From Enterococcus durans NBRC 100479 = LMG 10746 (GTDB taxonomy: Bacteria; Bacillota; Bacilli; Lactobacillales; Enterococcaceae), in NCBI RefSeq assembly GCF_001544215.1, contig NZ_BCQB01000012.1, positions 1-64,000 on the forward strand: a stretch of 64,000 nucleotides of DNA, written 5' to 3'. The notes below the pieces were generated by a model. The model searched no databases. It saw nothing but the letters and a program-made list of their open reading frames with translations, and had not been told where the DNA came from. The position numbers and the translations under genes are program-made. Shown piece by piece: positions 34,756 to 44,233 of this stretch. Within the stretch, counting starts at the first letter, position 1, and every line of letters starts with the position of its first letter.

Positions 34756-35186
34756 TTAATAACCGCGGTTCATTTTTTTCTTATAATGTAAAACAAATGA
34801 GAGAAATTCTATATATTCGCTATCTAGTTTTTCACTAAAGGTGTGAGGCATATCTGGTCTTGTTGCTTTGTTTCTTTTTCTTTTGATACTTCTTAAAATC
34901 ACTCGGTAGATTGCGAGGAGTGTGGGGACTTTTAGTAATATGATCTGATCTGCTTCTTCGATTCTCTCTGTCGCTGTACCGGTATAGTTGCCTTCGATGA
35001 TCCATGATTCATTTTCAGCCATGAATTTTTTTGTTCTGCTTTGAACCATTCTGCAGCCTCGTCACTGTAATCTGTGGTATGCCATAACAAGTCTAGTGGC
35101 AACAGAGGTCTATGTGTGATCGTTTGCATCTTCCTTGCTAGTGTAGATTTCCCAGCACCGCTTTGACCGATAATCATTCGCTTCAT
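34756..35186 (-). pseudogene. P-loop DNA topology-modulation (FlaR-like) kinase, frameshifted
   Basis: Small nucleotide-binding protein related to adenylate kinase-like 'topology modulation' proteins. Frame 1 has the P-loop IIGQSGAGKSTLARKM and LPLDLLWHTTDY, running to WFKAEQK. Frame 2 continues FMAENESWIIEGNYTGTATE and ends in an arginine/lysine-rich tail. The break is in a run of seven A on the coding strand (plus-strand T 35026-35032); one more A restores a continuous frame. It is either a real loss, slippage-prone, or an assembly error in a homopolymer. Confidence 0.8.
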
Positions 35187-35233
35187 TTACTCTCCCCATT
35201 TCATTCATCTTTTTTTCTATCTTACCATAGGAA

Positions 35234-35273
35234 AAAAGAGAGGCAAGGCATCCTTATGCCTTGTCTCTCTTTA
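35234..35273. terminator. Terminator downstream of the amino-acid permease
   Basis: AAAGAGAG.CAAGGCAT and ATGCCTTG.CTCTCTTT pair with one mismatch around a 3-base loop. It lies 98 bases past the permease stop and just upstream of the broken P-loop gene, and could work in either direction. Confidence 0.8.
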
Positions 35274-35371
35274 TCCGTATAAACGTTTTGTTCTTATTTT
35301 CAGCTTATTTCCTGTTCTTTCAAACGATTGGATATTTTTCTCCATCCATGAATAGACTCACGTTCTGTTCA

Positions 35372-36829
35372 TCATACTTGAGTAACAGGTTCTTCTACTT
35401 TATTTTTATCTCTACGTGCAATTGCAGGTAAGATCATTCCTAATAAAATCAAAATGATCGGTGTCACGACGTTTGAGACCAACTGGAACCACCATGCTTT
35501 TGGATCAGCTGCATACTCGACTTTTGGTACCATTCCCAAAATACAAGCAAATGCAGTGAATGCAAAACACCAAGCGCCAAAAATAAAGCCGATTTTTGGA
35601 TTTTTAACAAACTTATATTCAGAAGTGAATTTCTTATACGCTTTATTCAACATCATATAAGCTAAGAATACCCATAAATAACGCATTGGCATGACTACTG
35701 AATTCAGGTTCGTCAACCATTTGACTAGTTCATTCATATCCTTGATCCCAACGATCGGTAGTAAGATGATGATACCGACTAAAATCCCAGTTAATAAATA
35801 GCCGTTGACTAGTGTTCCTTTGCGGTTACGTTTGCGCAACCAATTAGGTACAAAGTTTGGATCAGCATCAGCTAATAAGATTTTTAGTGGCGCATCGATC
35901 GAAAAGGCTAATGCAGAAATCTGACCGACCATATTTGTCAATGCGTAAATGATCATCAATACATTTCCTATACCATAATAATTTCCAAGGATCTGGAATG
36001 CACTATATGCACCATTTGCCATCAGATCTTTAGGGATATTGTCACTAGCAAAGAGCATCCCCATCGCTACTGAACCTAAGACCGCACACACGCCGACCAT
36101 TGCCGCTAAAAAGATCATCCCTTTTGGAAATTCTTTTGCAGGGTTACGTGTTGAATTGACATATGGAGAAATTTTTTCTGCTCCGCCAACCGCAAATACT
36201 AACATCGAAACTGTCGTGAAATAGCTAAAGTCAAATGTAGGGATGTATGTTTTGACTTCATTCATATGAGGAGTCGCAAACTCCATTGTTGGATTGATGA
36301 ATGGTGCTGTAACAGCGAGCAAGATGAATAATAAAGACATCACGAACATAGCTGTACCAGCCAAACCACCAATCACTTTTAGTGTCGATAGTCCTTTTGT
36401 TGAAAGATAAAGGAAGGCTAAGAAAATGATCAACGAGATGACCGCCACCATTTGGACTGACATCGTATTGACGATATTGCCATTTCCTTCAACTGCCCAA
36501 CCAGCTGCAATCAATATTGCTTGTGGTTTTTGTGCCAAATAAGGAATATGGACGACCCAATAAGTCCAAGCAGCATAATACGCCAATCGTTTATTCGAGG
36601 TCGTATTCTCTACCCAAGAGCTGACGCCCCCTTTGCTATCTTTGAAGGCGGAGCCAAGTTGTCCAACAATTAAGGCATATGGGATAAAATAAATAGCAAG
36701 AATCAATAACCAAGAGGTAACAACGGAAATCCCTTGTTGCGCATAATTGTTGACTACATTCCCAATACCCCACACCATGTTGAATGCAATTAAAGCCACG
36801 GTAAACCAACGTAATTGTTTATCGTTCAT
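35372..36829 (-). CDS. APC-superfamily amino-acid permease
   Basis: A 485-residue membrane transporter with about twelve membrane segments, of the APC amino-acid/polyamine/organocation superfamily. The N-terminal MVWGIGNVVNNYAQQG (about 18-33) is the helix-1 Gly region that binds the substrate amino group. The closest resemblance by eye is to glutamate/GABA antiporter-like permeases (GadC/YjeM type), but no decarboxylase gene adjoins, so the substrate is open. The start follows a ggagag-type site. It is a single gene. Confidence 0.85.
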   Translation of the reverse strand: MNDKQLRWFTVALIAFNMVWGIGNVVNNYAQQGISVVTSWLLILAIYFIPYALIVGQLGSAFKDSKGGVSSWVENTTSNKRLAYYAAWTYWVVHIPYLAQKPQAILIAAGWAVEGNGNIVNTMSVQMVAVISLIIFLAFLYLSTKGLSTLKVIGGLAGTAMFVMSLLFILLAVTAPFINPTMEFATPHMNEVKTYIPTFDFSYFTTVSMLVFAVGGAEKISPYVNSTRNPAKEFPKGMIFLAAMVGVCAVLGSVAMGMLFASDNIPKDLMANGAYSAFQILGNYYGIGNVLMIIYALTNMVGQISALAFSIDAPLKILLADADPNFVPNWLRKRNRKGTLVNGYLLTGILVGIIILLPIVGIKDMNELVKWLTNLNSVVMPMRYLWVFLAYMMLNKAYKKFTSEYKFVKNPKIGFIFGAWCFAFTAFACILGMVPKVEYAADPKAWWFQLVSNVVTPIILILLGMILPAIARRDKNKVEEPVTQV

Positions 36830-37192
36830 TTGTTCTCTCCTTTTTGATTTTAATAGGTAAAACTAACATCCACATGTAATCATAATAAAACTCTTACATT
36901 TTTACAATATAATGTTATTTTAATTGTGGATTATTTTAGCAATTACACATTTTTCTTACATCTTATTATCATTTTTCGAGGTAAAACCCTTTTAAAAAGG
37001 CACATTTTATGAAAAAAGCTTTCCTTTTTTATAGAATATTCTGAAAAAATCAAATCAACGAAGTTATTTTAATTGTTTTTTTTACAGAATAGTTGCTATG
37101 TGTTTTTCTGACATGAGCGCAACAAAAAAACCTCTATTTGATCGAGAAGACTCGAAAAAATAAAGTTTTTTTATCCGTAAGTGGATTGAGTA
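36830..37192. other. Gene-free interval of 363 bases
   Basis: AT-rich leader of the permease. No frame with a ribosome binding site is visible. The segment 37122-37172 folds on the minus strand as AAACTTTATTT with AAATAGAGGTTT (including G-U pairs), with an inner CGAG/CTCG stem, and ends in a T run. It probably terminates the CadA-type ATPase gene that stops at 37193. Confidence 0.5.
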
Positions 37193-39271
37193 TTATTTGA
37201 CGCGTAAACATCTCATTGCATTTAAAACGGCTAAGACAGTCACGCCAACATCCGCAAAAACAGCATCACCCATTGAAGCGATTCCGAATGCGCCCAATAA
37301 CAGAACAAGCACTTTGACACCAATGGCAAAGAGGATATTTTGTTTGACGATTTTCAACGTTTTTCTAGATAAGCGAATTGCATCAACGATTTTCGAGGGT
37401 TCGTCATTCATGATGACCACATCTGCCGCTTCGATCGCTGCATCGCTTCCCAAACCACCCATAGCAATTCCAACATCTGCTCTCGCCAAAACAGGTGCAT
37501 CATTGATTCCATCACCGACAAATGCGGTTTGTTGTGTTGCATTCTCCATGATATTTTCTAATTTTTCGACCTTGTCTTGTGGCAGTAATTCACTGTATAC
37601 CTTATCTATCCCAAGTTTGTGTCCGATATGATCAGCAATATTTTTGGCATCCCCAGTGAGCATCACCGTTTGTTTGATCCCTACTTGTTTTAGTTTGCGC
37701 AATGCTTCTTGCGCATCAGGTTTCACTGTATCTGCAATCACCAAATAACCGACAAATTCACCATCCAGCGCTACATATAAAAGGGTACCAACTTCTTCAC
37801 TCTTCGTGCTCTTGATCTGGTATCTTTCCATTAACTTGTGATTACCGACCAAAACAAGTTTTCCATCTATCTGCGCCTTGATTCCTTCTCCTGCCACTTC
37901 TTCTATTTCTTCTACTGGCAATAATGAACCTTCATAAGCAGATAAAACAGCTTGTGCAATGGGATGGGTAGATAATTGTTCAGCACTTGCTACGTATTGC
38001 ATAAATTGTGTTTTCCCAAGAGTTGTTTCTAATTTTTGAACAGAAAAATCACCTTTTGTCAAAGTCCCGGTTTTATCAAAAACAATTGTATCTGTGTGGG
38101 CCAATAATTCTAAGTAATTCCCACCTTTTACCAATACCCCGATTTTACTTGCGCCACCGATTCCGCCAAAGAAGCTTAATGGGACAGAAATCACTAACGC
38201 ACAAGGACAAGAAATCACTAGGAAAGTCAACGCACGATAGATCCAATCAGAAAATTCTGCCCCAGATATCACAAGGGGTGGAACGACAGCAAGTACTAAA
38301 GCTAATCCTACGACGATTGGTGTATAGTAGCGAGCAAATTTCGTGATAAAATTTTCTGCTGGTGCTTTTTTACTGCTTGCGTTTTCAACTAATTCCAATA
38401 GTTTACTAATCGTAGAATTCTCATACGTCTTTTCGACCTTGATCACTAATGGCTGATTTTTATTGATAAATCCACTTAAAACAGTTTCTCCAGCAAACAC
38501 TTCTTTAGGTACAGACTCTCCAGTCAGTGCCGAGGTATCAACTAATGATTGCCCTGTAAGGATCGTTCCGTCTAATGGCACACGTTCGCCAGGTTTGACT
38601 AATACTTGCTCTCCAATCACTACATCTTCGGGTTGCTTTGTTATCAACCCGTTTTCTGTTTGGACATGGGCAACTTCTGGACGGATCGCCATCAATTCAC
38701 GAATCGATTTTCTCGATTGGTTCACTGCAAATCCTTGGAAGTATTCACCAACTTGATAAAACAGCATAACTGCAACTGCTTCTGGATATTCTCCGATCAG
38801 CATTGCTCCGATAGTCGCAATCGCCATCAAAAAATTCTCATCAAAAATTTGTCCTTTGATTATGTTCCCGACTGCCCGTTTGATGATATCAAATCCAATG
38901 ACTAAGTATATCAACAAAAATCCGATAAATTTGATTGGTTCAGCTGGTGACCACAGGAACAAAATCAGCAAGCCGATAGCAGAAAGGATGATACGTAGCA
39001 ATGCACGTTTTTCATGGTCGTCTTTTTCTCCCTGAACTTCTTGCTTTTTCTTAGTGATCTCTTTCATCGAAACATCTGGTTCTACTTCTTTTACGACTCT
39101 TTTCGTTTCGTTTTCAATTGTTGCTAAATCTTTATCACTCGCTTCGATCGTCAGTTTACATGTCGTAAAATTGACAGTTGCTTGCTTTACTCCTTTGATT
39201 TCATTCACTTTTTTCTCGATTTTCATCGCGCAATTGGCACAATCTAATCCATCTAAATAATAACTCTTCAT
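37193..39271 (-). CDS. Heavy-metal P-type ATPase, CadA/ZntA type
   Basis: P1B-type ATPase of 692 residues, probably exporting Zn2+, Cd2+ or Pb2+. N-terminal HMA domain with GLDCANCAMKIEKKVNEI, transport motif ISCPCALVISVPLSFFGGIG (CPC followed by the CadA-like VISVP), phosphorylation site FDKTGTLTKG and hinge VGDGINDAPVLARAD. The start is the ATG at 39271, 8 bases after AGGAG; six more residues could come from an upstream codon. No cadC/smtB-type repressor is adjacent. It is a separate transcriptional unit from the cop operon. Confidence 0.9.
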   Translation of the reverse strand: MKSYYLDGLDCANCAMKIEKKVNEIKGVKQATVNFTTCKLTIEASDKDLATIENETKRVVKEVEPDVSMKEITKKKQEVQGEKDDHEKRALLRIILSAIGLLILFLWSPAEPIKFIGFLLIYLVIGFDIIKRAVGNIIKGQIFDENFLMAIATIGAMLIGEYPEAVAVMLFYQVGEYFQGFAVNQSRKSIRELMAIRPEVAHVQTENGLITKQPEDVVIGEQVLVKPGERVPLDGTILTGQSLVDTSALTGESVPKEVFAGETVLSGFINKNQPLVIKVEKTYENSTISKLLELVENASSKKAPAENFITKFARYYTPIVVGLALVLAVVPPLVISGAEFSDWIYRALTFLVISCPCALVISVPLSFFGGIGGASKIGVLVKGGNYLELLAHTDTIVFDKTGTLTKGDFSVQKLETTLGKTQFMQYVASAEQLSTHPIAQAVLSAYEGSLLPVEEIEEVAGEGIKAQIDGKLVLVGNHKLMERYQIKSTKSEEVGTLLYVALDGEFVGYLVIADTVKPDAQEALRKLKQVGIKQTVMLTGDAKNIADHIGHKLGIDKVYSELLPQDKVEKLENIMENATQQTAFVGDGINDAPVLARADVGIAMGGLGSDAAIEAADVVIMNDEPSKIVDAIRLSRKTLKIVKQNILFAIGVKVLVLLLGAFGIASMGDAVFADVGVTVLAVLNAMRCLRVK

Positions 39272-39461
39272 TTTCCTCACTCCTCGCATTTACATATGAG
39301 TAACTCTTCATAAGTAATTATATATGAATGAACACTCATGTGTCAAATGGAAAATGTCCTTTTAGAGAAGTGAACAAAAATATTTTTCAGATTTTATCTT
39401 TTTTCAAAAAAAATGACCATTTCTGAATATCAAACTATCTATTCAAAAAAGAATATGACGT

Positions 39462-39806
39462 TCAAAGTAAATCAATAAAAAAATCAGCGATCTTTCTTTT
39501 CTTTGCTGCAAGTAGCCAGTATTTGATAAATTCAGTTTGGACCTTTTCTTCTTCTTCGATTGCGATAAACACTTTTTCAACTAGTTTTCCAGAACGTATC
39601 CCCACTGTTTTGTCTATTTGAAAGGCCTGACCGAAGGCAATCAGCTTTGGTGTCCCATTTGACTGTTTCACTTCCGCCACTACAGAGATCCTAGTAGGAT
39701 TTTGGAGATCATACTCCTTTATTTTTACAGTAGGTACTCCTTTGGCAGTTTGAAAAAGCAAGTTGATTTGTTGAAGATCCTCCGCTTTTGCTTCTCGTAT
39801 TTCCAT
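39462..39806 (-). CDS. Hypothetical protein with GNAT-like N-terminus
   Basis: A 114-residue protein starting MEIREAKAEDLQQINLLFQ, which looks like the opening helix of a GNAT acetyltransferase. The rest lacks the acetyl-CoA loop (R/QxxGxG/A) and ends RKIADFFIDLL, so it is probably a diverged domain or a non-enzymatic relative. The ATG at 39806 follows AAAGGG by 8 bases. It lies directly downstream of the broken SGNH hydrolase gene. Function unknown. Confidence 0.55.
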   Translation of the reverse strand: MEIREAKAEDLQQINLLFQTAKGVPTVKIKEYDLQNPTRISVVAEVKQSNGTPKLIAFGQAFQIDKTVGIRSGKLVEKVFIAIEEEEKVQTEFIKYWLLAAKKRKIADFFIDLL

Positions 39807-39821
39807 TTGTTTCACCCTTTA

Positions 39822-40466
39822 TCAAAGATTCACTAACATTTCAGGTACGACAAACTCTAACCAACTTTGTGCAATGATCTCATGTCCGGAAAGTGTAGGA
39901 TGTACGCCATCTTCTCCTGTATATTTGCTGAATCCTCGAGTAATTCCCAACGCATTCAGTTTTCCATCTAAGGGAACAAACACCAGATGGTATTCTTCCG
40001 CTAACCTACGAATGATCTGTATTTTCGGATCAAGGTCCTTGCGCCAATTCTGACGATCAAGTGGCTCTGGTCATACAAAAGGCTCCATTAATACAACCTG
40101 CTTTATCCCTTTCTCCAATAATTTTTCGATCAAGTAACGGTAATCTTCTTTAAACATTGTCATTGATTGCTTCGTTGCAAACGTAGTTGGATCATTCACA
40201 TTATGCCACGTATCATTGATACCGATAAGAATCGAAACGATATCTGGTTCAAGGTCCAAACAGTCTGTGTCAAAACGTGCTCGTAGATCAGCAATCTTAT
40301 TTCCATTGATGCCTTTGTTAAGAACATCAAATTCGATAGTTGGAAACTGTTTGCTCAATCGTTTTGCTACCAACAATGGATAACCATTACCTAAATCCTT
40401 TGGGTCATTATACTCTCTACCACAATCAGTAATACTATCACCAATAAATAAAATACGTTTTTTCAA
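39822..40466 (-). pseudogene. SGNH/GDSL hydrolase with in-frame stop
   Basis: Esterase/lipase-fold hydrolase. The first 131 codons contain block I FIGDSITDCG, NKGINGNKIADL and block III GINDTWHN, ending VVLMEPFV. A TGA (40071-40073) then interrupts. The same frame continues PEPLDRQNWRKDLDPKI, through the catalytic Asp-His block GEDGVHPTLSGHEI, to a natural stop at 39822-39824. The translated N-terminal piece lacks the catalytic Asp/His, so it should be inactive. A TTA or TGG codon changed to TGA would explain it. Confidence 0.85.
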
Positions 40467-40584
40467 ATTACTTTCCTCCTATTGTGTCTATTTATGCTTT
40501 CTTTCTTGTGTATGATCAATCAGCATACTTTTCAGGCTTGGCTTCCTTCCCCCCCTTAACGTATTCGCTTACATTCGTATAAAA

Positions 40585-40827
40585 GAAAAAAACACAGCAT
40601 CTAAAGCTTAGATTTCACCTGGGAACAATAAGCAATATTGAGAATGTGTCTTTTCATTCCTATTCCAACACGCTGTTTGCAATTGCTCTTTTTTTGCTGT
40701 CTACACTAAAATAACTCTACAGATTTTTCTTCCAAAGTTCCATGCTTCGATTAGATTTTTGCATTATCGTTACGTTTAACTTGTTAATCAGGCATCGCCA
40801 TTCATTTTGACTATCTTACACCAACAC
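40585..40827 (-). ncRNA. Possible small RNA of about 240 nt
   Basis: Between the asnS terminator and the SGNH gene, the minus strand has an extended -10 promoter TGGTATAAT (TATAAT at 40834-40839). Then follows about 240 bases without a credible reading frame, folding elements near the 3' side (GGAATA...TTCC, ATCTAA/TTAGAT, AACAGC/GCTGTGTT), and a terminal run of seven T (40586-40592). The -35 is weak. I do not recognise an RNA family. The rest of the 40467-41084 gap holds only the asnS terminator. Confidence 0.35.
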
Positions 40828-40958
40828 AATCGTATTATACCATCATTTTCCAGAGACAAATATGCAATTCTTTTTTTCAACTATTTTACTTCTTCGTACT
40901 TGGCCATTTCCTTGAGAGACAGTTTGATTTTTGCTATCTATGAGGAATATGTCAATAC

Positions 40959-41003
40959 TAAAAAGGACCCCACAAACATTCATGATGAATGTTCGTGGAA
41001 TCC
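40959..41003 (-). terminator. Terminator of the dinG-asnS operon
   Basis: Minus-strand GGATTCCACGAACATTCA pairs with TGAATGTTTGTGGGGTCC around a 3-base loop and is followed by TTTTTAG, 82 bases after asnS. It is the strongest hairpin of the region. Confidence 0.9.
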
Positions 41004-41084
41004 TTCTTTGGGTTTAGCCATTGCTTTTCCTGTCGCTTCTAGTACTTTACTGTATCAAAATATCTAGGACAGCTAGCTGTTTTT

Positions 41085-42383
41085 CTATGGATAAATACGG
41101 TTCAATAAACGTGGGAATGGGATTGCTTCACGTACATGATCAATACCGGCAATCCAAGTCACCGTACGTTCCAAACCTAGTCCAAATCCAGAATGGGGAA
41201 CAGAACCATATTTACGTAAATCAAGATACCAAGAATATTCATTTTCATCTAATCCATGGTTTCTGATTTGTTCTAATAAAAATTCGTAATCCGTTGCCCG
41301 TTCACTACCACCGATGATTTCGCCATAACCTTCTGGAGCGATCATGTCGGCACAAATAACAACATCATCTCTTGTTGGATGTGGCTTCATGTAGAAAGGT
41401 TTGATTGCTTTCGGATAGTTCAAAATAAAGACAGGTTGTTCAAACGAATTTGCGATGAATGTTTCGTGTGGTGAACCAAAGTCATCGCCCCACTCGATGT
41501 CATCGAAGCCGTTTTTCTTCAATAATTCGATTGCATCATCGTATGAGATACGTGGGAATGGTAATTTTGTATAAGTTTTCAGTACTTCTTTGTCTCTTTC
41601 CAAGACATCTAACGCATAGTCACAGTGATCAAGAACATTTTGCACTAAGAAAGCGACATATTGTTCTTGGACTTCTAGACTTTCTTCCTGATGCATAAAT
41701 GCCATTTCAGGTTCGATCATCCAGAATTCAATCAAGTGACGACGAGTTTTTGATTTTTCCGCACGGAAAGTTGGTCCGAATGAGAATACTTTTCCAAAAG
41801 CCATTGCAGCAGCTTCCATATAAAGCTGTCCGCTTTGAGATAAGTAAGCTTTTTGATCAAAATAGTTTGTTTCAAATAGATCCGTTGTTCCTTCTGGTGC
41901 AGAACCAGTCAAAATCGGTGGATCGATCTTAACAAAATGATGATCATTGAAAAATTCATACGTTGCACGAATGATTTCATTTCTGATTTGCATGATCGCA
42001 TGCTGTCTTGAAGAACGTAACCATAAATGGCGATGATCCATCAAGAAATCTGTGCCGTGTTCTTTTGGTGTGATAGGGTAATCATGACTTTCACTGACCA
42101 CTTCAATGTCAGAGATCCCAATTTCGTAACCGAATTTCGAACGGCTATCTTCACGGATTTCACCTGTTATGATGATCGATGTTTCTTGGTGCAAGTTTTT
42201 CGCAAGTTGGAAAACTTCTTCTGACACTTCACTTTTTACGACTACTCCTTGGAAATAAGCAGTACCGTCTCTTAATTGTAAAAAGGCGATTTTTCCGCTT
42301 GAACGCTTATTGGCTACCCAAGCGCCGATTTTTACTGTTTCTCCCACATGGTTTTTCGAATCGATGATTTGAATTTGTTCCAC
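41085..42383 (-). CDS. asnS: Asparaginyl-tRNA synthetase
   Basis: Class IIb aminoacyl-tRNA synthetase of 432 residues. N-terminal OB-fold anticodon-binding domain ([20 protein letters not shown]), then motif 2 [20 protein letters not shown] and motif 3 [15 protein letters not shown]. The absence of an aspartate-specific insert and the presence of IEPEMAF fit AsnRS. It starts at GTG, 5 bases after AAGGAGAG. It is last in dinG-ypmB-aspB-asnS, an order also known in Bacillus. Confidence 0.97.
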   Translation of the reverse strand: MEQIQIIDSKNHVGETVKIGAWVANKRSSGKIAFLQLRDGTAYFQGVVVKSEVSEEVFQLAKNLHQETSIIITGEIREDSRSKFGYEIGISDIEVVSESHDYPITPKEHGTDFLMDHRHLWLRSSRQHAIMQIRNEIIRATYEFFNDHHFVKIDPPILTGSAPEGTTDLFETNYFDQKAYLSQSGQLYMEAAAMAFGKVFSFGPTFRAEKSKTRRHLIEFWMIEPEMAFMHQEESLEVQEQYVAFLVQNVLDHCDYALDVLERDKEVLKTYTKLPFPRISYDDAIELLKKNGFDDIEWGDDFGSPHETFIANSFEQPVFILNYPKAIKPFYMKPHPTRDDVVICADMIAPEGYGEIIGGSERATDYEFLLEQIRNHGLDENEYSWYLDLRKYGSVPHSGFGLGLERTVTWIAGIDHVREAIPFPRLLNRIYP

Positions 42384-42417
42384 GTTGACTCTCCTTTATC
42401 ATTTCCTATTTTTAGGA

Positions 42418-43608
42418 TTAATTTTGACTTTTACTCTCAATGAATCGGGCAATCCGTCTCACTGCTTCTTCTAAGGTTCCTAGATCTGCCGCATAACTCA
42501 TACGCACATTTTCTGGCGCACCGAACCCTTCACCAGTTACCAAAGCAACGCCAGTTTCTTCTAATAGATCTTCTACCCAGCGAGTGACGTTCTCATATCC
42601 ACAAATCGCCATCGTTTGTTTGACATTCGGGAATAAATAAAATGCACCTTGGGGCTTATTGATCGTTACTCCAGGCAAGTTAGAAACAAGCGGATATATG
42701 ATATTCAAACGCTCTTCAAATGCACTTCTCATTTCCTCTACCGTATCTTGAGTCCCTGTCAAAGCCTCAACTGCCGCGTACTGACTAACTGCAGTTGGAT
42801 TACTGGTCGACTGTGAAGCAATAGCGATCATTCCATTGATGATCTCTTGGTTACCTACAGCATAACCGATCCTCCACCCTGTCATCGCATATGTTTTTGA
42901 CACACCATTGATGATGATGGTTTGTTGACGAATTGCTTCTGATATCGTTGCAATTGGAGTAAACTCATTGCCATTATAAACTAATCGTCCATAAATATCA
43001 TCTGCAACTATCAAAATATCGTTTTTGACAGCCCATTCCCCAATTGCTTGAAGTTCATTTTTCTCATAGATCATTCCTGTCGGATTTGACGGGGAATTGA
43101 TGATGATTGCTTTCGTTTTTGCTGTGCGTACTTGTTCGAGTTGAGAAACAGTTACTTTAAAGCCGTTTCTCTCTTCGCCTTTGACAAATACTGGCTTTCC
43201 TTCTGCTAACTTCACTTGTTCTCCATAACTGACCCAATACGGTACCGGAATGATCACTTCATCTGCCGGATCCAAAATGGTTTGGAATAACGCATAAAGT
43301 GCAAATTTAGCCCCATCAGTCACAATTGTTTGTGAAGGTGCATAATCGACACCATAATTCTGTTTGAGATAGGCGACGACTGCTTGACGCAATTCAGGGA
43401 TACCAGCGCTTGGTGTGTAATAACTAGCTTTACCATTTTTGATTGCCTTGATGGCTGCCTCTTGAATGTTTTCTGGCGTAGCAAAATCAGGTTCCCCAAC
43501 AGTTAAGCTCAAAATATCCCTACCTTGTGTCTTCAACGCTTTCGCTTTTGCTGCTGCTGCCAGCGTAACAGACGGTTCTAGCCGTTGAATTTTTTCTGAT
43601 AGATTCAT
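42418..43608 (-). CDS. aspB: Aspartate aminotransferase
   Basis: PLP-dependent class I aminotransferase of 396 residues, interconverting aspartate/2-oxoglutarate and oxaloacetate/glutamate. The PLP lysine lies in NGVSKTYAMTGWRIGYAVG, the Asn-Pro pocket in INSPSNPTGMIY, and the phosphate-binding site near TDGAKFALYALFQ. Located between ypmB and asnS, where it may supply aspartate for asparagine and its charging. The assignment to AspB rather than another class I enzyme rests on synteny. Confidence 0.92.
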   Translation of the reverse strand: MNLSEKIQRLEPSVTLAAAAKAKALKTQGRDILSLTVGEPDFATPENIQEAAIKAIKNGKASYYTPSAGIPELRQAVVAYLKQNYGVDYAPSQTIVTDGAKFALYALFQTILDPADEVIIPVPYWVSYGEQVKLAEGKPVFVKGEERNGFKVTVSQLEQVRTAKTKAIIINSPSNPTGMIYEKNELQAIGEWAVKNDILIVADDIYGRLVYNGNEFTPIATISEAIRQQTIIINGVSKTYAMTGWRIGYAVGNQEIINGMIAIASQSTSNPTAVSQYAAVEALTGTQDTVEEMRSAFEERLNIIYPLVSNLPGVTINKPQGAFYLFPNVKQTMAICGYENVTRWVEDLLEETGVALVTGEGFGAPENVRMSYAADLGTLEEAVRRIARFIESKSQN

Positions 43609-43627
43609 CTAACTCATCCTTTACAAT

Positions 43628-44191
43628 TTAGATATCGGTAATTGTTTTTACTTCTTTTCCTGTGTCAAAAGCAATTAGATAATAATTCAATTCATTATGT
43701 GAATTTTCTCCTGTGATTTCCCAGACTACTTGATCATCGTACATACCAAGAGTTGCTTTTTCGACTTGGATATCTGGATGAGCATCCGCAATCTTTTGTT
43801 TCGCTTCTTTTTCTGTCAGCCCGTCTTTTTGAGCTAAAACTTTTACTTTTTCACCCGATTTTGGAATGACGACCACGATTTCCTGGCCTTTATCATTTTT
43901 ACCTGTCAAAGAGAAATACGTTTTTTTACGTGTGAACCAATAAAAACGATCAACTTCCTTTAGATCGGCATATTTTTCGGCAATCTCAGTCGCTTCTTTT
44001 TTCGCCTGCATCATTGGACGACTTGAACGTAAATAGAAAATCGAACTAAATACGATCACTGCTAATAAAAAAATGATCAAGCCAAGTAAAACGCGGTTGA
44101 TTATCTTTTCTTTTGCCGTTTTTTTCTTTTTGTTTTTCTTTGGTGATTTTTTCAAGGATCGTCGCTCCTTTTTTTGTTCGCTATCATTCAT
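43628..44191 (-). CDS. ypmB: YpmB-like membrane protein (DUF5590)
   Basis: A 187-residue protein with a lysine-rich cytosolic N-terminus, one membrane helix (about 33-53) and an extracellular alpha/beta domain with two PepSY-like halves (DGLTEKEAKQKIADAHPDI). Homologous ypmB genes lie between dinG and aspB in bacilli; the function is unknown. The start codon overlaps a TATAATG sequence with no evident ribosome binding site, so a start a few codons away or an internal promoter is possible. Confidence 0.8.
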   Translation of the reverse strand: MNDSEQKKERRSLKKSPKKNKKKKTAKEKIINRVLLGLIIFLLAVIVFSSIFYLRSSRPMMQAKKEATEIAEKYADLKEVDRFYWFTRKKTYFSLTGKNDKGQEIVVVIPKSGEKVKVLAQKDGLTEKEAKQKIADAHPDIQVEKATLGMYDDQVVWEITGENSHNELNYYLIAFDTGKEVKTITDI

Positions 44192-44233
44192 TATAGCAGA
44201 TTTTTGATATGAAAAAAGAATGTCACAGGAAGT

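Noticed and set aside
40807-41067. 86-codon plus-strand frame downstream of asnS
   Set aside because: It crosses the asnS terminator hairpin and has no ribosome binding site.
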